A DNA stretch of 64,000 nucleotides from Sodiomyces alkalinus F11 (taxonomy: Eukaryota > Ascomycota > Sordariomycetes > Glomerellales > Plectosphaerellaceae), in NCBI RefSeq assembly GCF_003711515.1, contig NW_021167080.1, positions 6,475,282-6,539,281 on the forward strand, read 5' to 3'. The position numbers and the translations under genes were made by a program. Shown piece after piece: positions 9,950-22,700 of the stretch. The notes beneath the pieces are model-generated. The model saw only the letters and a program-made list of their open reading frames with translations. It had not been told where the DNA came from and searched no databases. Within the stretch, counting starts at the first letter, position 1. Each line of letters starts with the position of its first letter.

Positions 9950-12900
9950 TAGTAAAACACTAGGAGGCCACTATACCTTAATACGCTAATCCGATAGTTC
10001 CCCCTCTTATAGGATCTATAGACGATAACGAGGAAGGATTATCTTCCCTTTCGCCCCCTCCTTCCTCTAATAGGGCCCCTAACCCTAACACTCCTAATCC
10101 TAAAGGATAAGGGGATAACCGTATAACGCGATATACTTACTTAGACCTTTAGAATCTCCCTACGATAGACCTGCAAGATACTAAACTTATAGTAAAGACC
10201 CGTCGTCTTAAACTACGCCTTAAAAGAAAGAAGACAGAACGCCGACTTAAACTTCTACGTAACGGTATTAACCCCGATACCGTTACCCCTATAACCTCCT
10301 AGGAGCCCTCCTAGTCCTTTTTAGGTATACCCGCGTAGGGTAATAAGGTAATGAAAATTAATATAGATATCCCTAAGTAGGATAGAGTATCTTACGATAG
10401 TTATTTTATTTTTATTAAGGATATTAAGTCCCGGATCGCTATAAACCCTAACTACTTTCGCACTAAACTACCCAAAATCTTCTACGCCTTTAATAGTCTC
10501 CTATAGACTACTAAGTTATTATAGCGTTAGTATTAAAAGACTACCTTCGGATACATAAATCGTGAAGGAGGAGCTATTTAGGAAGATATAAAGAAGTTCC
10601 TTACTAGTCTACTAGTTAACGATAATGTTAATATTATTATTATTACTAATAATATCCTTAATATCCTTCGAGTATATCCTTTATACTCGAACAAAGGATA
10701 TCTTCCCCGCAAGCCTAGACCGTTCTCTTTCGAGTCAGTATATCTAATACGAGTCAGACAAACGATATAAAGGATTACGATATTACTACGATATCGATCT
10801 TTATTATAATACTATTACGATATCGATCCTTTTATAAAGAATAAAGGATATCCAAAGGATATTAACCCGTTCCCTCGGTTCGGTTCCTTCCTTTCTTTGT
10901 TCTTTATTCTTAATCCTTAATCCTTTATCTTAATCCTTTTTTCGATCTGAAGAAGATAATACGCGTGCAGAGATCCTACCTTATAATCCCATTATTACCT
11001 TCTTATTTTTTCCACTGCTTTTCGTGACTTTCGTCCCTTCCGCTTATCTGATATCTTCAAAGATCTTCAAAAGGTTACACCCGGGAGAAATCTATCACGG
11101 AATAACTATTCTCTAACCGTATACGGCAGAAACCAGACTAATCCTATAATAGATTCCTAGACTTTATAAATAGACTTTTTACGGAAGTTCCTATTATTCT
11201 TAACGATAGAATTCGTATATAGTTAATTCTTAATAAGTCACGGAAGCCCCTTAAAGACCGGATCCGTGCTAGAGGGTTACCGAAGTTAGTTAAAGAGCTC
11301 TATATAGCCCCCCGCTAGGCCTATATTACCTTAATCCAGGATACTGAGGATAATACCTAGCCTCGCTCTTCCCTACTAGCTTATTAATAGGCTAAGCGTA
11401 ATAATAAATGGAAAAGATAGTTAAGTCCTTTACGCGGTCGTAACTAGAATAATACTTAAGGCATTAAAGGATAAGATAAGGATATATCGGATAAACCCTA
11501 GAAAAACCCCCGTATTAGACCACTACCCCCTATTAAGGAAATCGAGTATTTTTACTATCACAAAAAAGGCTATTATCGCTTATTATACCTAAAGAACCCT
11601 AGGAAGATAAATTGAAACGCTAATAGGCCTTAGAATAATACCCAGAATAAATCGCCTAGTACTAATTCCGTACTAGTGGATCCTAAGAAAAACACTATAG
11701 TAGGTTAAGTATAGGTTATACCATCTAAGGAACCCTTATAATAAGAACGCGCGCTATCTATATCGGCACCGCTTTCCTATAATCCCCTAAAGGTATAACT
11801 TAGTTTACGATAAGACGGTATATAATAAGATAACGAATAAACCTTTTATTATACTTATATAAACTTAGGTTCGGACTTAGATATTATTAACCGCGCTAGC
11901 CTCCTACCCGCTTATAAACCCTTGGGACCTATTAAGGACGTCTCGTGGTTAGTACTAGGTTAGTAGGTAAAGACCTACGGTGTTATAAAATTAATCTACT
12001 AAACTATAAATAGTTAGGGTAAGACCCGAGCCGAAACTATTATAGTTCACATTATAGATTTAGATCCTAATAGCGCCTAGATTATCCTTAGTCTCCTATA
12101 GCTCTAGTCCTATAGTCCTAGTATCCACTAAAAGGATAAGACGTGGACTTTTCGTCTTTAGAAGTCCGAATTAGCTCTTATTACCATAACCCGCTAGCTA
12201 TATAAGGCTATTAACCGCGCGACTATAGTAGTCCCTTTAATAGTATAGACTACTATAGCTATTTATCCTACGCGTCTCGGATAGATTATAACTACTACCC
12301 AGAACCCTCCTTAAGACTATTAAGAGTATATCTAAAACCCCCTTAGCCCCCTTGATAATGATACCCTCCCTAAACTATACCGAGATTTTACTAATATTTT
12401 TAATATAGTTAAAGCCGGTCGCCTCCTACCGCACTATAAGTAGGACTATATAATTAAACTTAATAAAGGTAAATCGCCCCCTTTTAGTCCTATCTACGCC
12501 TTAGCCGAGGAGGAACTCGTAGTCTTAAGGGAGTATATTAAAGATACTTCGGCGAAATAATAGATCCGGCCTTTATCTAATCTAATAAACGCCCCTATCC
12601 TTTTTATCCTAAAGAAGGGTAGAAAGCTAAGACTATATATAGACTACCGAGGACTTAATAAGGTAACTAAGAAGGACCGTACGCTACTCCCGCTAATTTA
12701 TAAGATTTTAGACCGCCTATCTTATTCGACGATCTACGCGAAGTTAGACCTTAAGGACGCCTATTACCGGTTACGGATCCGAGAAGGCGATAAATAGAAA
12801 ACCGTATTCTGGACTAAGTACGGTTATTACGAGTATCTAGTAATACCTTTTAGTCTTTATAACGCTCCTGCCTTTTTCTAATAGTATATTAATAAGTCTT

Positions 12901-14681
12901 TATACGGACTTCCAGACACTATTTACGTTATTTACCTAGATAATATTCTAATCTATAGCTCGAATATAGTATTATATCGGCGATATATACGGAGTATCCT
13001 ATAACAGTTATAGGAATAGTCCCTATACGCTAATCCGAAGAAATATATCTTTAAGATTTCAGAGGTGGAGTTCCTCGGGTTTATCTATAGCCCTTATAGT
13101 ATCATTATAGACCCTAAACGGGTAAAAGCTATCCGAGATTAGGAAAAGCTAGACACGATTAAGAAGATCCAGGTTTTCTTAGGATTTACGGGTTTTTACT
13201 AGCGGTTTATTAAGGCCTACTCTAAAATTATAGTATTATTAACTAACCTATTAAAAGACGGGGGAAGAGTAGGAGTCTTTATATTAACCTTTAAGGAGCG
13301 GGATACTTTTCGGCTATTATACTAGAAATTTTAAGAGGCGCCTATTCTCCGATATTTTAACCTAATATTACTAATCCGGATTAAGCCGGACATATCGAGT
13401 TTCGCCCTAGGCGTAGTTATTAGTCAACTTAACGTAGACCGATAGTAAAGACTTATAGTATTCTTCTCTAGGAAGCTATAAAGTCCTAAATTAAACTACT
13501 CTACCCCGGATACAGAGCTTATAGCTATTATAGAAGCTTTTCGATAATAAAAACACTATATCTCCTACGTGTAGACCCCCGTAAAGGTACTAATAGACTA
13601 CTTAAACCATTACTACCTTCTCGAAAAACCTAAGGTAAAGGCCTAGCACGCCCGATAGCTTAAGGAGTTAGTAGTTTACGACTTTATTATATAACACCGA
13701 CCGGGTATTAATAACCCTATAGATAGCCTTTAAGGAAGCCCTAGCACGTAGCAGGAAGTCTTAACCTTCGTATAAAACGATAGAAGCCGGTTAAAGTATT
13801 TACGTAAAAGTTTATAGTCGGATCTATTTACGTTACCCCTAGTACTACCCCTACCCCTTATAAAGATATAATAACGTTATTACCTAGTCTTAAGGATAAT
13901 ATCGTAGAAGCCTAATAAGAGGACCCCTTTTATAAATCGCTACGGGAAAGTAACCCGGCTAACCCGTAATCCTATAATAAATAAGGTCTAGCCCTTTTCC
14001 GTAATAGGCTTTTTATTCCGAAATACTCTAGTCTCTGGGAATAGGTATTATAGGCTTTCCACGACTACCCTATAGCTAGATACTATAGAATTATAAGGAC
14101 CCTTCGGCGTATTACGAATACCTTCTTTTAGGAATATATAAAATACGACGTTAAGACTTTTATCCCTATTTACACTATTTATTAGAGGACTAAGCCTAGA
14201 TATTATCAACCCTATAGGTGCCTCTAGAGTCTCTCTATACCGGGCCGTCTATTCTACGAAGTTTTAGTCGATTTTATTACCGGCCTACCGCCTATAATAT
14301 ATAGAGCTAGGAAAAAGAACGCTATTTTTATTAGTATACACCGGTATATAAGATTAACCATATATATCCTATATAGCTTGAGTTCAAGTATAGAGGGCTT
14401 AGCGAACCTTATATAGTAAAGTATCTTCTCTATCTTCGGCCTACTAGATAGTATTATTTCTAACTATAGTTTTTTATTTACGAGTAAATTTTAGTTTACC
14501 CTATATAGACGCTTAGGACTTAAGAGGCGACTATTAATAGCGTTTTATCCGTAGACTAATAGTTAAACTAAGCGGTAATATTAGAACCTAAAGCACTACC
14601 TACGGACCTATTATACCTATTAGTAGGATAACTATGTAGATTAGCTTTTATTAGCTTAGTTTACGTATAATACCGTGTTAT
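9950..14681 (+). pseudogene. GypA Gag-Pol relic, first part (Gag to integrase core)
   Basis: RIP-damaged frame, also interrupted by a solo LTR at about 10626-11079. The Gag N-terminus is proline-rich then basic (KLRLKRKKTERRLKLLRNG). A degraded CCHC zinc knuckle (YYHKKGYYR) is at 11549-11590. A protease-like region lies near 11840-12000 (LGSDLDIINRASLLP). RT spans about 12430-13150, with LRLYIDYRGLNKV, the fingers/palm segment KLDLKDAYYRLRI and the active site YLDNILIYS near 12930-12960, where the second D has become N. VEFLGFIYSPY follows. RNase H near 13380-13560 shows SFALGVVISQL and an ELIAIIEAF segment. Integrase begins near 13850 and is cut at 14681 by the LINE. It resumes at 28675. The inverted copy at 42380-47290 preserves the same order. 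Confidence 0.88.
10626..11079 (+). repeat. CopC-type solo LTR inside GypA gag
   Basis: About 450 bp starting TGTTAATATT, homologous in reverse complement to the CopC 3' LTR at 38998-39432 over its length (shared GATATCTTCCCCG, CGAGTCAGT, GTTCCCTCGGTTCGG). The uninterrupted GypA sequence is visible in the inverted copy near 46590-46620, where a 12-bp spacer takes its place. The exact right end and TSD are unclear (GATAA against GGTTA at best). A lone LTR indicates recombination between the two LTRs of a former element. Confidence 0.8.
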
Positions 14682-14950
14682 TATTATTAATCTTACTCCG
14701 CTATCCTGACTAATCTATAGGAGCCTTCCTAAGCTACGCGGTCCTTCTTAGGTGGCTATAGAGGGGAAAACCCGGGTAAAACCCGGGGAAAACCTCTATA
14801 CACTTCCTTAGGTGGAGAGGTGCCGCTACGGGGCCGATATAGCCCCGGTTCTTCCCCGTTACGTATCTGGATCTTACCTTTAGGCTAATAGCTAACGGGA
14901 AGTAAAGTAGGCTAGTGCTTAGGTAAGTTAGCCTAAGCTAATCTTTATCG
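14682..14950 (-). other. LINE 3' end
   Basis: Noncoding 3' part of the LINE. It contains GGGGAAAACCCGGGTAAAAC-type repeats near 14762-14800 and ends in a short AATAATAAT tail. No polyadenine tail is seen. Confidence 0.6.
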
Positions 14951-17900
14951 GTGGAGCGGGGGGGGCGAGGGGCGTTACCGCGCTCCCGCTATACGGCGGC
15001 TACGGCTTTTTAGCCTTAGTCTCCCTACGTCTATTAAGGATTATGCCTTTTATTTCTTTTATTCGGTTAATAAAGAGAGTAAGGTGGGTAGGCGCCTCCT
15101 ACCTCCCTTAGGTAGGTTCCTGCTATATCCTGCGGTAGGCAAGGGGGATAAGGCTTTACCCTATTATAAGAATTAAATAGTTACTATCCCCCGAGGCCTT
15201 TATACCTTAATCCTCCCTTTTCCTTTTATAACGCTAATAAATTTATTATAGGTTTCCTCCTAATCTATTCCTGTTTACGGTCTTATAAGTTTATCGTTAC
15301 GGCTTATACTAACTAGTAAACCCCTTTAGGATTCTTGTTATTTTCGTATTATAGTTTTACTATAAGTGTCTCGCGGGTAGCGTTATAGTGGCGTGGTGGT
15401 ATAGGGTTAACTAGGTAGTATAGTAACAATTTATATATATATATAAGTAATTAATAGTGGTAGCTTAATAGAAGTTCTCTTTATAGCGTAGTGGTGCCTT
15501 TACGGTAGCGTGCTAATAGTCGTAGATATCTTCTCCTAATAATAACGCTAATACTAATAATAGTCGTAACCGTTATAAAAAGGGCTTAATCCGGGTTATA
15601 CTATATATAAACCCCGGGGGTATTAAGGCGGTGCTGTAGTGGCTAACTTAGGGTAATTATATTCGTTATAGTAAGTGCTTAGGTATATACCTAGACGATA
15701 TAGAGGCCTGCTCTAATACTATAGAAACTAGTATAGTCTATTTTTAATATACTAATAGCCGGCATTTATATAAGGATATAAGTCGTATTAGTGCCGCTAT
15801 AGTGCTATAGGTATACCGTAGTAGTATATTCTAATCGTCTTAATAAGTCCCCTCCGCTACTAAAAAATGGTAATAGCGTTTTATAGATCTCTATAACGCG
15901 TATATAGCGGTGAAGGCTGCTAGTAGTAACGGTATCGCTGCTATAAGCGTCCCCTTTCGGTGCCGTGGTAGTCCCCTGCTAATAAGTTTGTAGGCTAAGG
16001 AGCGCCTAGGGATAGCGTCCCGGTCTTTTAGCTAGGCCCTAAACCAGGCGTTACCTTCCGGCCGCGGCCACGGCGGTACTATATTAGCGGAGGTATAGAA
16101 CTTATCTCGCTAGATAAGGTGTTTAAAGGGTAAGATAGACCTGATTTTAGAATACTGTATAGGTGGCCTCCTTTCGGCCCTATTACGGCCCTTAGTAGTA
16201 ATAGTTAGCGGATTAGTCTTTATAGGATTTTAAGTATATTAAGAGTAGTATTAGCGTTACTAAGGGTGATAAAGACGATAATAACTAATAGCGCCCTATT
16301 AATGCTAAGCTAATACCGCCGGGGTCCTAGCTTATAGGACCCCTATTAATACTTTACTAGTTCGCTATACTATTCTATGCCCGCTCCGGTCTTACTTCGG
16401 TATCGTCTTTATTTTTATAGGCCTTTATAACTTCAAGGGTAAGGCGAAAGTCCTTAAGCCTTTTCCGTTATAGGAACTACTTAGTTATTATCCCGGCTTT
16501 AGTATTATAGTCTAGTGCGTTATATAGATCTCCTTTAGTCGTGAGTAGTCTCCTTATAGTACCGAAGAGCTTTTTACGCTTTTCCTCGGTTATATCCTAG
16601 TATTAAAGTATTATATACTCCGCTATTTCTACCCGCCTATTATTATAGGGGTACTTTATTATCGGAAATCCCGGCACTTTTACTCTTACTAAGAAGGCTT
16701 ATAGGCCTAGCCTTTCTAATTTAATTTAGGTAAGTACGGTACTCTATAGCTTTAGGAGTCCTCTATATTTCCGGAGGGAGCGTTATATTAGGGGGCGGCT
16801 TAGTGCCGCTACGGCGTAGGTATAGGGCCTCCGTGCTTTTACCTAGGTTTAACCCTATTCCCTTATAAGGGCTTTCCTCGGGGCCGCGTTTCCGGCCTAG
16901 GTTATTAGGGTGTTAAGTTAGGCTATCCACGCGAGGGCTATATAGGTCCTATAATACCGATTCGGTGCTACTAGAGCTCTCGTTACGGCGTATACTCCGG
17001 CTAATATCTTATCTTCGGTTCCCTCTTTTTATATCCGGCGGAATTTTCGGGTATTTAGGCTTAAGAGGTATAGATTAAGGGGGCGGATAAAGGTCTTTTT
17101 TTCGAGAACCCTAACCGGCGTGGCTTTATAAGCTCTGGCTATTAACCGGAGGCACCGGTTTTATACCGTTATAAGTGCCGCTACGGGGCTATACCGGGGG
17201 CCGGCCCTTATCTTATAGATAGTTAAGGCGTAATAGGCGATTACTAGTCGTGTTACTATAAGGTATAGTCTTTTTACATCTACGAAGCTATACCCCTACG
17301 CTACCGCGCTAAGCCTTGAAAGGGCGTATATTTAGGTAGCTAATTAGCTTTTTATCTTTTTAGTATTTTATCGGAAGTTAAGCTTCCTATCGAGCTAAAC
17401 GCCTAGGAGCCTTATCGCCTCCGCCGCCGGTACCGAAGTGGTATTAAGGGGAAGCGGGGTAGGTAAGGGTTAGCGTGATTTCGTGAAAGGGATATAGATA
17501 TACTTAGCTAGTTCGAATTATAGTCCGCTCGCTATCCCCTAATTTAGGTATATCCGCTACGTAGCGGTAAGGCGGTGCCGTGTTTATACCTCTATCCTGC
17601 TAAAGACGATAATATTCGTGTTATCAGTAAAACCTACTATTATCGTTTTAGGGACCCTTTTTAGTTTTTTATACAGGGTGGAGATATAGAGGATAAAGAG
17701 AATAGAAGAGATCGGGGAGCTTTACGGTACCCCCCCCCCCCCCGGAGGTGTTATAGGGGGGCTATTTCGCTATTAAGTAGTAGCTAGGCTATACAGTTTT
17801 ATAGAAAGCTACTAATTAGGGTAGTAAGCTATTAGGGGAAGCCTTTCCTTTTAAGTACCTTAAGGAGGCGAGGGTAGGGGATAGTATCGAATACTCCTTT

Positions 17901-19260
17901 AATATTTAGTTAGAGTATTAAAGCGGTGCCGTTATAGGCCTAACTCGCCCTTATAGTCTCTATAACTCTTTATACTACTATCTCTATACTTTACCCTATC
18001 CGGTTACCTATCTATCCCTTTAGGAGGAGCCGATACTCCTCCGCTATAGTAACGATCCAGTTAGCTAGTATCCCGTTAAGGACTTTATTTATTATGCTAA
18101 GGAGTGATATCGGTTATTAGCCCTTTACTCTCCCGTAGTCGGCCGGCGGCCGGCCTTTTTTCTTAAGGACTATTATAGTAGCGTGGCGGTACCTTTTCAG
18201 GTAATAGCTTACTTTAAGACACGCTATGAAGATAGCACTAAGCTTTTAGTATAGGGGGGGTCTATATGCTTTTAATAGTCTTACTAGGAGTCTATCGGGT
18301 CCTAGTACCGCCTAGGGTTTAGTTTTCTTAAGACGCCCCTATATATCCGTTACGGTAATATCGCGGCGGACGTCTTACCCCGGGGGAAATTCCGTGCCTA
18401 GGGGCCTAGGGGCGGTGGGGAGGGGGGTTAGGAAGAACTTCCGGTTAAGGATTTCGGCTTTCTCTGCGTGTATAGTTACCGGGTTATCGTTATTATCTTA
18501 GTATAGTAGTGGCACTAATAGGGGGTTTAGCGGAGCTCCCCCTTTAATTCGTGCCTATTTCTATAGCCGTTAGAGGAGGCTATTATCTTTCCCGGTTAAG
18601 TAGAGTAGGTGTTATTAGTATAGCCGCTTTATTACCGCTACGGCCTTATCTTAGCACCTCTCTATTTCCTAGAACTCGTCCTATCGGTTCCGGGATTTCC
18701 TAGATATATATCTACGGTAAAGGCGCCTTATTTCCTGGGTAAGGGCGGTTAGCTCCGCGTTCTACTAAGGGGTAGATAGGTGTTTAGGAGTACCCCCGTA
18801 GCGGCGCGGCGCGGCCTTATCGGCTAGAGTTATAAGGTCCGTTATTAGGTTATTTAGTGCTAAGTTAATATCTTCTAGTATTATAAAGGGGCCGGTCTAC
18901 TATAATTATATAGCGGTAAGCTAGGGGACTTATAAGGGGTCCAAGTCTTTTTAGACTTAGCGGGGCCTGGCTAGGTCCCGTGGTGGTGTTATTGCGGTAC
19001 TCGGCGTAGTATCCGTTTCTATAAGGATTCAGGCTATCTATAAATAGTGGTCTAACCCGATAATAGCCTTATCCGGGCCGCTAAAATCGATCGTAGCGGA
19101 GCGCCTATATTACCTATATAAGGTTAATAGTGCTAGTACGCTAGCCCGGGCGGTGCTATATAGTTATTCCGGGGGGGGGGTTACTAGGTCTAGGTTCTAC
19201 CGGGTTATAAGGATAAGTATAGTATTAGCTAAGAGGTAGTACCGCGGTGGCTAAGACTAT
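14951..19260 (-). pseudogene. LINE ORF2 relic: endonuclease C-terminus, reverse transcriptase, C-terminal region
   Basis: Read on the minus strand from the GypC left junction. RT motifs are clear: a palm entry RPPADYGRVKG..QPISLLSIINKVL near 18130-18050, FDTIPYPRLLKVLKRKGFP near 17900-17840, LISSFLQNCIA, GVP.SSPISSILFILYI near 17735-17680, and GFTDNTNIIVF near 17640-17600, where the second D of the usual ADD/TDD box is now N. These are typical of Tad/Jockey-type LINE RTs. A run of 14 C (17730-17743) falls in the GVPQGSP block. The part below about 17200 probably holds the C-terminal region, where an RNase H or cysteine motif would be expected, but I cannot define it. The endonuclease N-terminus lies beyond GypC at 26611-27060. 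Confidence 0.8.
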
Positions 19261-19265
19261 AGGGG

Positions 19266-19745
19266 TGTTACGGCCAACAAGCCTAACATGCAGGAAACCC
19301 CGACAGAAACACTGGAAATCACGTGGGGGCTCACGTAACCAAAAGACCAGGGTGGAACGATGGAGCGTAGGACTCGGAACGCTCCCGCGTTCCAGGAACA
19401 AGGGAGCGTCTAGAACCATAACTCTCTAACGCTCCTAACAATCTAAGAATATATGGCTAGAGGAAGTTATAGATAGCATTACTATATATACTAGAGTATT
19501 CTAGGTCTTGCTTCTACTAGAGAATAAGATATCGATTAATCTAAGTCTTCACCTGGACTACTATTCTACGCTTAAACCTACCTTATAAAGAAGACGCCTA
19601 GTCTTTATAACGTAACTACGACTAGACCACTATAAACGATAGTTACTACTCTTTAGTTAATATCCTCTTCTTATTTTAAACTAAAACCTCGACACTAGTC
19701 CCCTATCGTCCGCTATACTATAGAGGACCGGAAGTCGTTATAATA
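19266..19745 (+). repeat. GypC 5' LTR
   Basis: 480 bp, starts TGTTACGGCC and ends TATAATA. The first 260 bp keep many CpA and TpG and are less mutated than the 3' copy. It contains ATCGATTAATC at 19531-19541, complementary to the primer site just after the LTR. Confidence 0.92.
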
Positions 19746-19757
19746 TTTTAATCGATC
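19746..19757 (+). promoter_or_regulatory. GypC putative self-priming PBS
   Basis: TTTTAATCGATC follows the LTR. Its reverse complement shares ATCGATTAA with the LTR at 19531-19539. There is no tRNA-type TGG start. Confidence 0.55.
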
Positions 19758-19799
19758 CTATTCGGTAAGTAGACCTTAATACCTAACGAGTAGTACTCT

Positions 19800-22700
19800 T
19801 TTAATAAGAACGATATATCGAATAACGCTAATACCACGGGCAACGCTACTAGTAACGCTAGAATAACGGCCACCGCGGCCGCCGACCTAATATAAGCTAT
19901 ACGTAATTAAATTATATAACTCTATTAAGAGAACTAGTAACTCCGAGCTTAGATTAAGGCACTACGTCCTAGTAATCTAAGGTATAAATACCCAGAGCCA
20001 CCTAAGTACGATAGGACTCGGGGATAGCTATAAGGCTTCCTAACCTATCTCTGGGGGTATTTCTTATTCTATAAGGACACCCTTAACACGGAAGAGGCGA
20101 AAGTTCTTTACGCTATAGTACTCCTTATAGCAGACGTCTATAAGTGGTTTAAGCCTATCTATAGGGACTATTTAGAGCACCTTAACGATCCTACTAAAAG
20201 GGAGGACGATACTATGGCTATCTTCGGCGACTTCGAGGTTTTCGCTTAGCGACTCGGCGGTATCTTTAGATAACCCGATAAAAAGAGGGTTACTGCCTAA
20301 CGACTTAAAAAGCTTCGATAGACTAAGTCGGTAGCCGACTATACCTCTAAGTTCTAATAGATCGCCTCGAAGCTTAACTATAATAATAAACCCCTTATAG
20401 ACTAATACTATTATAGACTTAAAGATAAAGTTAAGGACGAACTATATAAGCTTAACTGCCTAGAAGATTTTAGCACGTGTATAGCTATAGCTATTCGTAT
20501 CGATAACTAATAATTTAAATAACGAATAGAGAAATATTAGAACTCGAATACTATAATATATACTACTTACTATAGGAGGAACTAAGCTAATACTAGTAGG
20601 AAGTAGCTATACCCACGCTAATTCGGGAGTACCTTATATAGATACTATAATAATCCTATAAAGCTCGATAATATTAACTAATAGAATAATAAGCAGAGTA
20701 GGAAAGATATAAGTAAAGTTAAATACTATAATTATAATAAAATAGGCCACTTCGCGCGCGATTACTAATATTCTAAAAGAGAATAATCGTAACGATAGGC
20801 TAATACGATCGGAAGAGAGAAACCCTAGAAGGAAATTAACGCTATTAGATACCTAGAAATTTATAGGGACGAAATACTATACGCTAACCTTTATTAGATA
20901 ACCTGCTGCGATAAATATTATCTAGTATACTAATTAGAGAAGGATAGAGCTAGATACTACCCTAAAAGACCCTAGAAGATACTTACTATAGTATCTAGTA
21001 ACGAGTACGATAACGACTATAGCCTTAAAATCCCCGACTAGGATAATAATAGACTAGCTTTATAAATTACCGTAGAAATCCTTTAAGAACACGGATAGAT
21101 AAAAGAAGAAGCTAAAAGATAGAAGCAGATCTTAGAAATCCAGAAGAAATAGAAAGTCTATACGAATACTAGTAGTAGAGGCTTTAGCGCCCTCTAGGAA
21201 GTAGGACTTACTCCCGAAAAGAAACACTAATTTAAGAAAGAAGATTATACGCGTTACGTATAGGAGGAAATTGCTAAACTCGAAGAATAAGATTAGGAAA
21301 CGGAGTCCGATAAAGTTCCGGATAATAATATAAACTTCTAGTATTAACTTATAGAAATAGCTAACCTAGTTAAGGAAGAAACTATCTAGCTACGGATATT
21401 TAACTAGCTCACAGAAGAACCACTTAGGTAAACCTACTAAGTCCGTTTCACTAAACTTAGCTTTAATAACGCCTATTATAGAGTACCTATAAATACTAGC
21501 GAAGAATAGTAATAAACTATATATTAACGACCTTATTATACTTAGGAAGACCGAGATACCTTTACCGGCCTAATAATAAGTCTATAAGGATCGGACGATT
21601 AACTACCTAAGTACTAAATATATAAGAGAGGATAGATAATATACGCCGATTATCTAGGCTATAGCCTAATCCTTTAGGCTAATTATATCGAGGATATATA
21701 CCCTATATATAAGGAACGTAAATAAGCTAATAACTTTTAGCCTTAGAATAAAGAACGGACCCTAGAAGATAGAGTCTATTTAAAGAGATAACGTGACGAC
21801 TAGGTTATCACGGAAACTATGGATAAAGGACGCGAGATTCGCCTTTAACCACCTAAAGATAACTATTACGAGTATCGGTTAAGCGGATATAAAACTAATA
21901 GCTATATAGTATACGCTACCGGAAAAATCCTATAACTAGAACGAGACTAAGAAGCTTAGGAGTTACGCTTTTAGGCCCTCGATAAGCGCCTATAATAGAT
22001 AAAATAGATCTTAATCTAGAATAGGTTCTTAGATAAAGAAATATCCCTCGAATACCGAGCTAAACGGGTAAAAAACTGGGAGTATACTATTATAAGGAGC
22101 ACGTGAGAGATACTCGATAGATATACTCTATAATATATAGCAGTATAGGATACTACTATATTAGAATACGACTCGATAAACACAAAATAAACGCACTATT
22201 AGATATAGGCGTAGCAGGAAACTTTATCTTATTAGTAGCCGTGAGAAAGTTCTTTATGTCCTAGGTTAGAAAACACCTAGAAGACGAGTATTACATTACT
22301 CCGTATACGGGAAAGAACTAGTCCTAAGAAGAAGTTATTATTAGCTAGGAGACTATACACCTTTAGGTTAAAATTCAGAATAAAACTAAAATAATAAAGT
22401 TCGATATATACGATATAGGCTATAAGGATATTATCCTTAGTAAGCTATAGTTTAATAAGTAGAATCCTGATATAGACTAAAAGCTTAGCTAGCTTTAGTG
22501 GAGATTAAAGAGTAAGTAAAAGACTATAAAGGAAACCTTACCTAATCCCGATATCTATCGAAAACAGTAGGAAGACTTACCGACGAAGGAGCCTTAGGGA
22601 GACTTAGATAACCGCTAAAAACCAGAGATTAAGGCGAAGGAAGTACGAAAGACTTTAAGATAGCAGTAACGGTATAATAACTAACGCGTAATAAATATTA

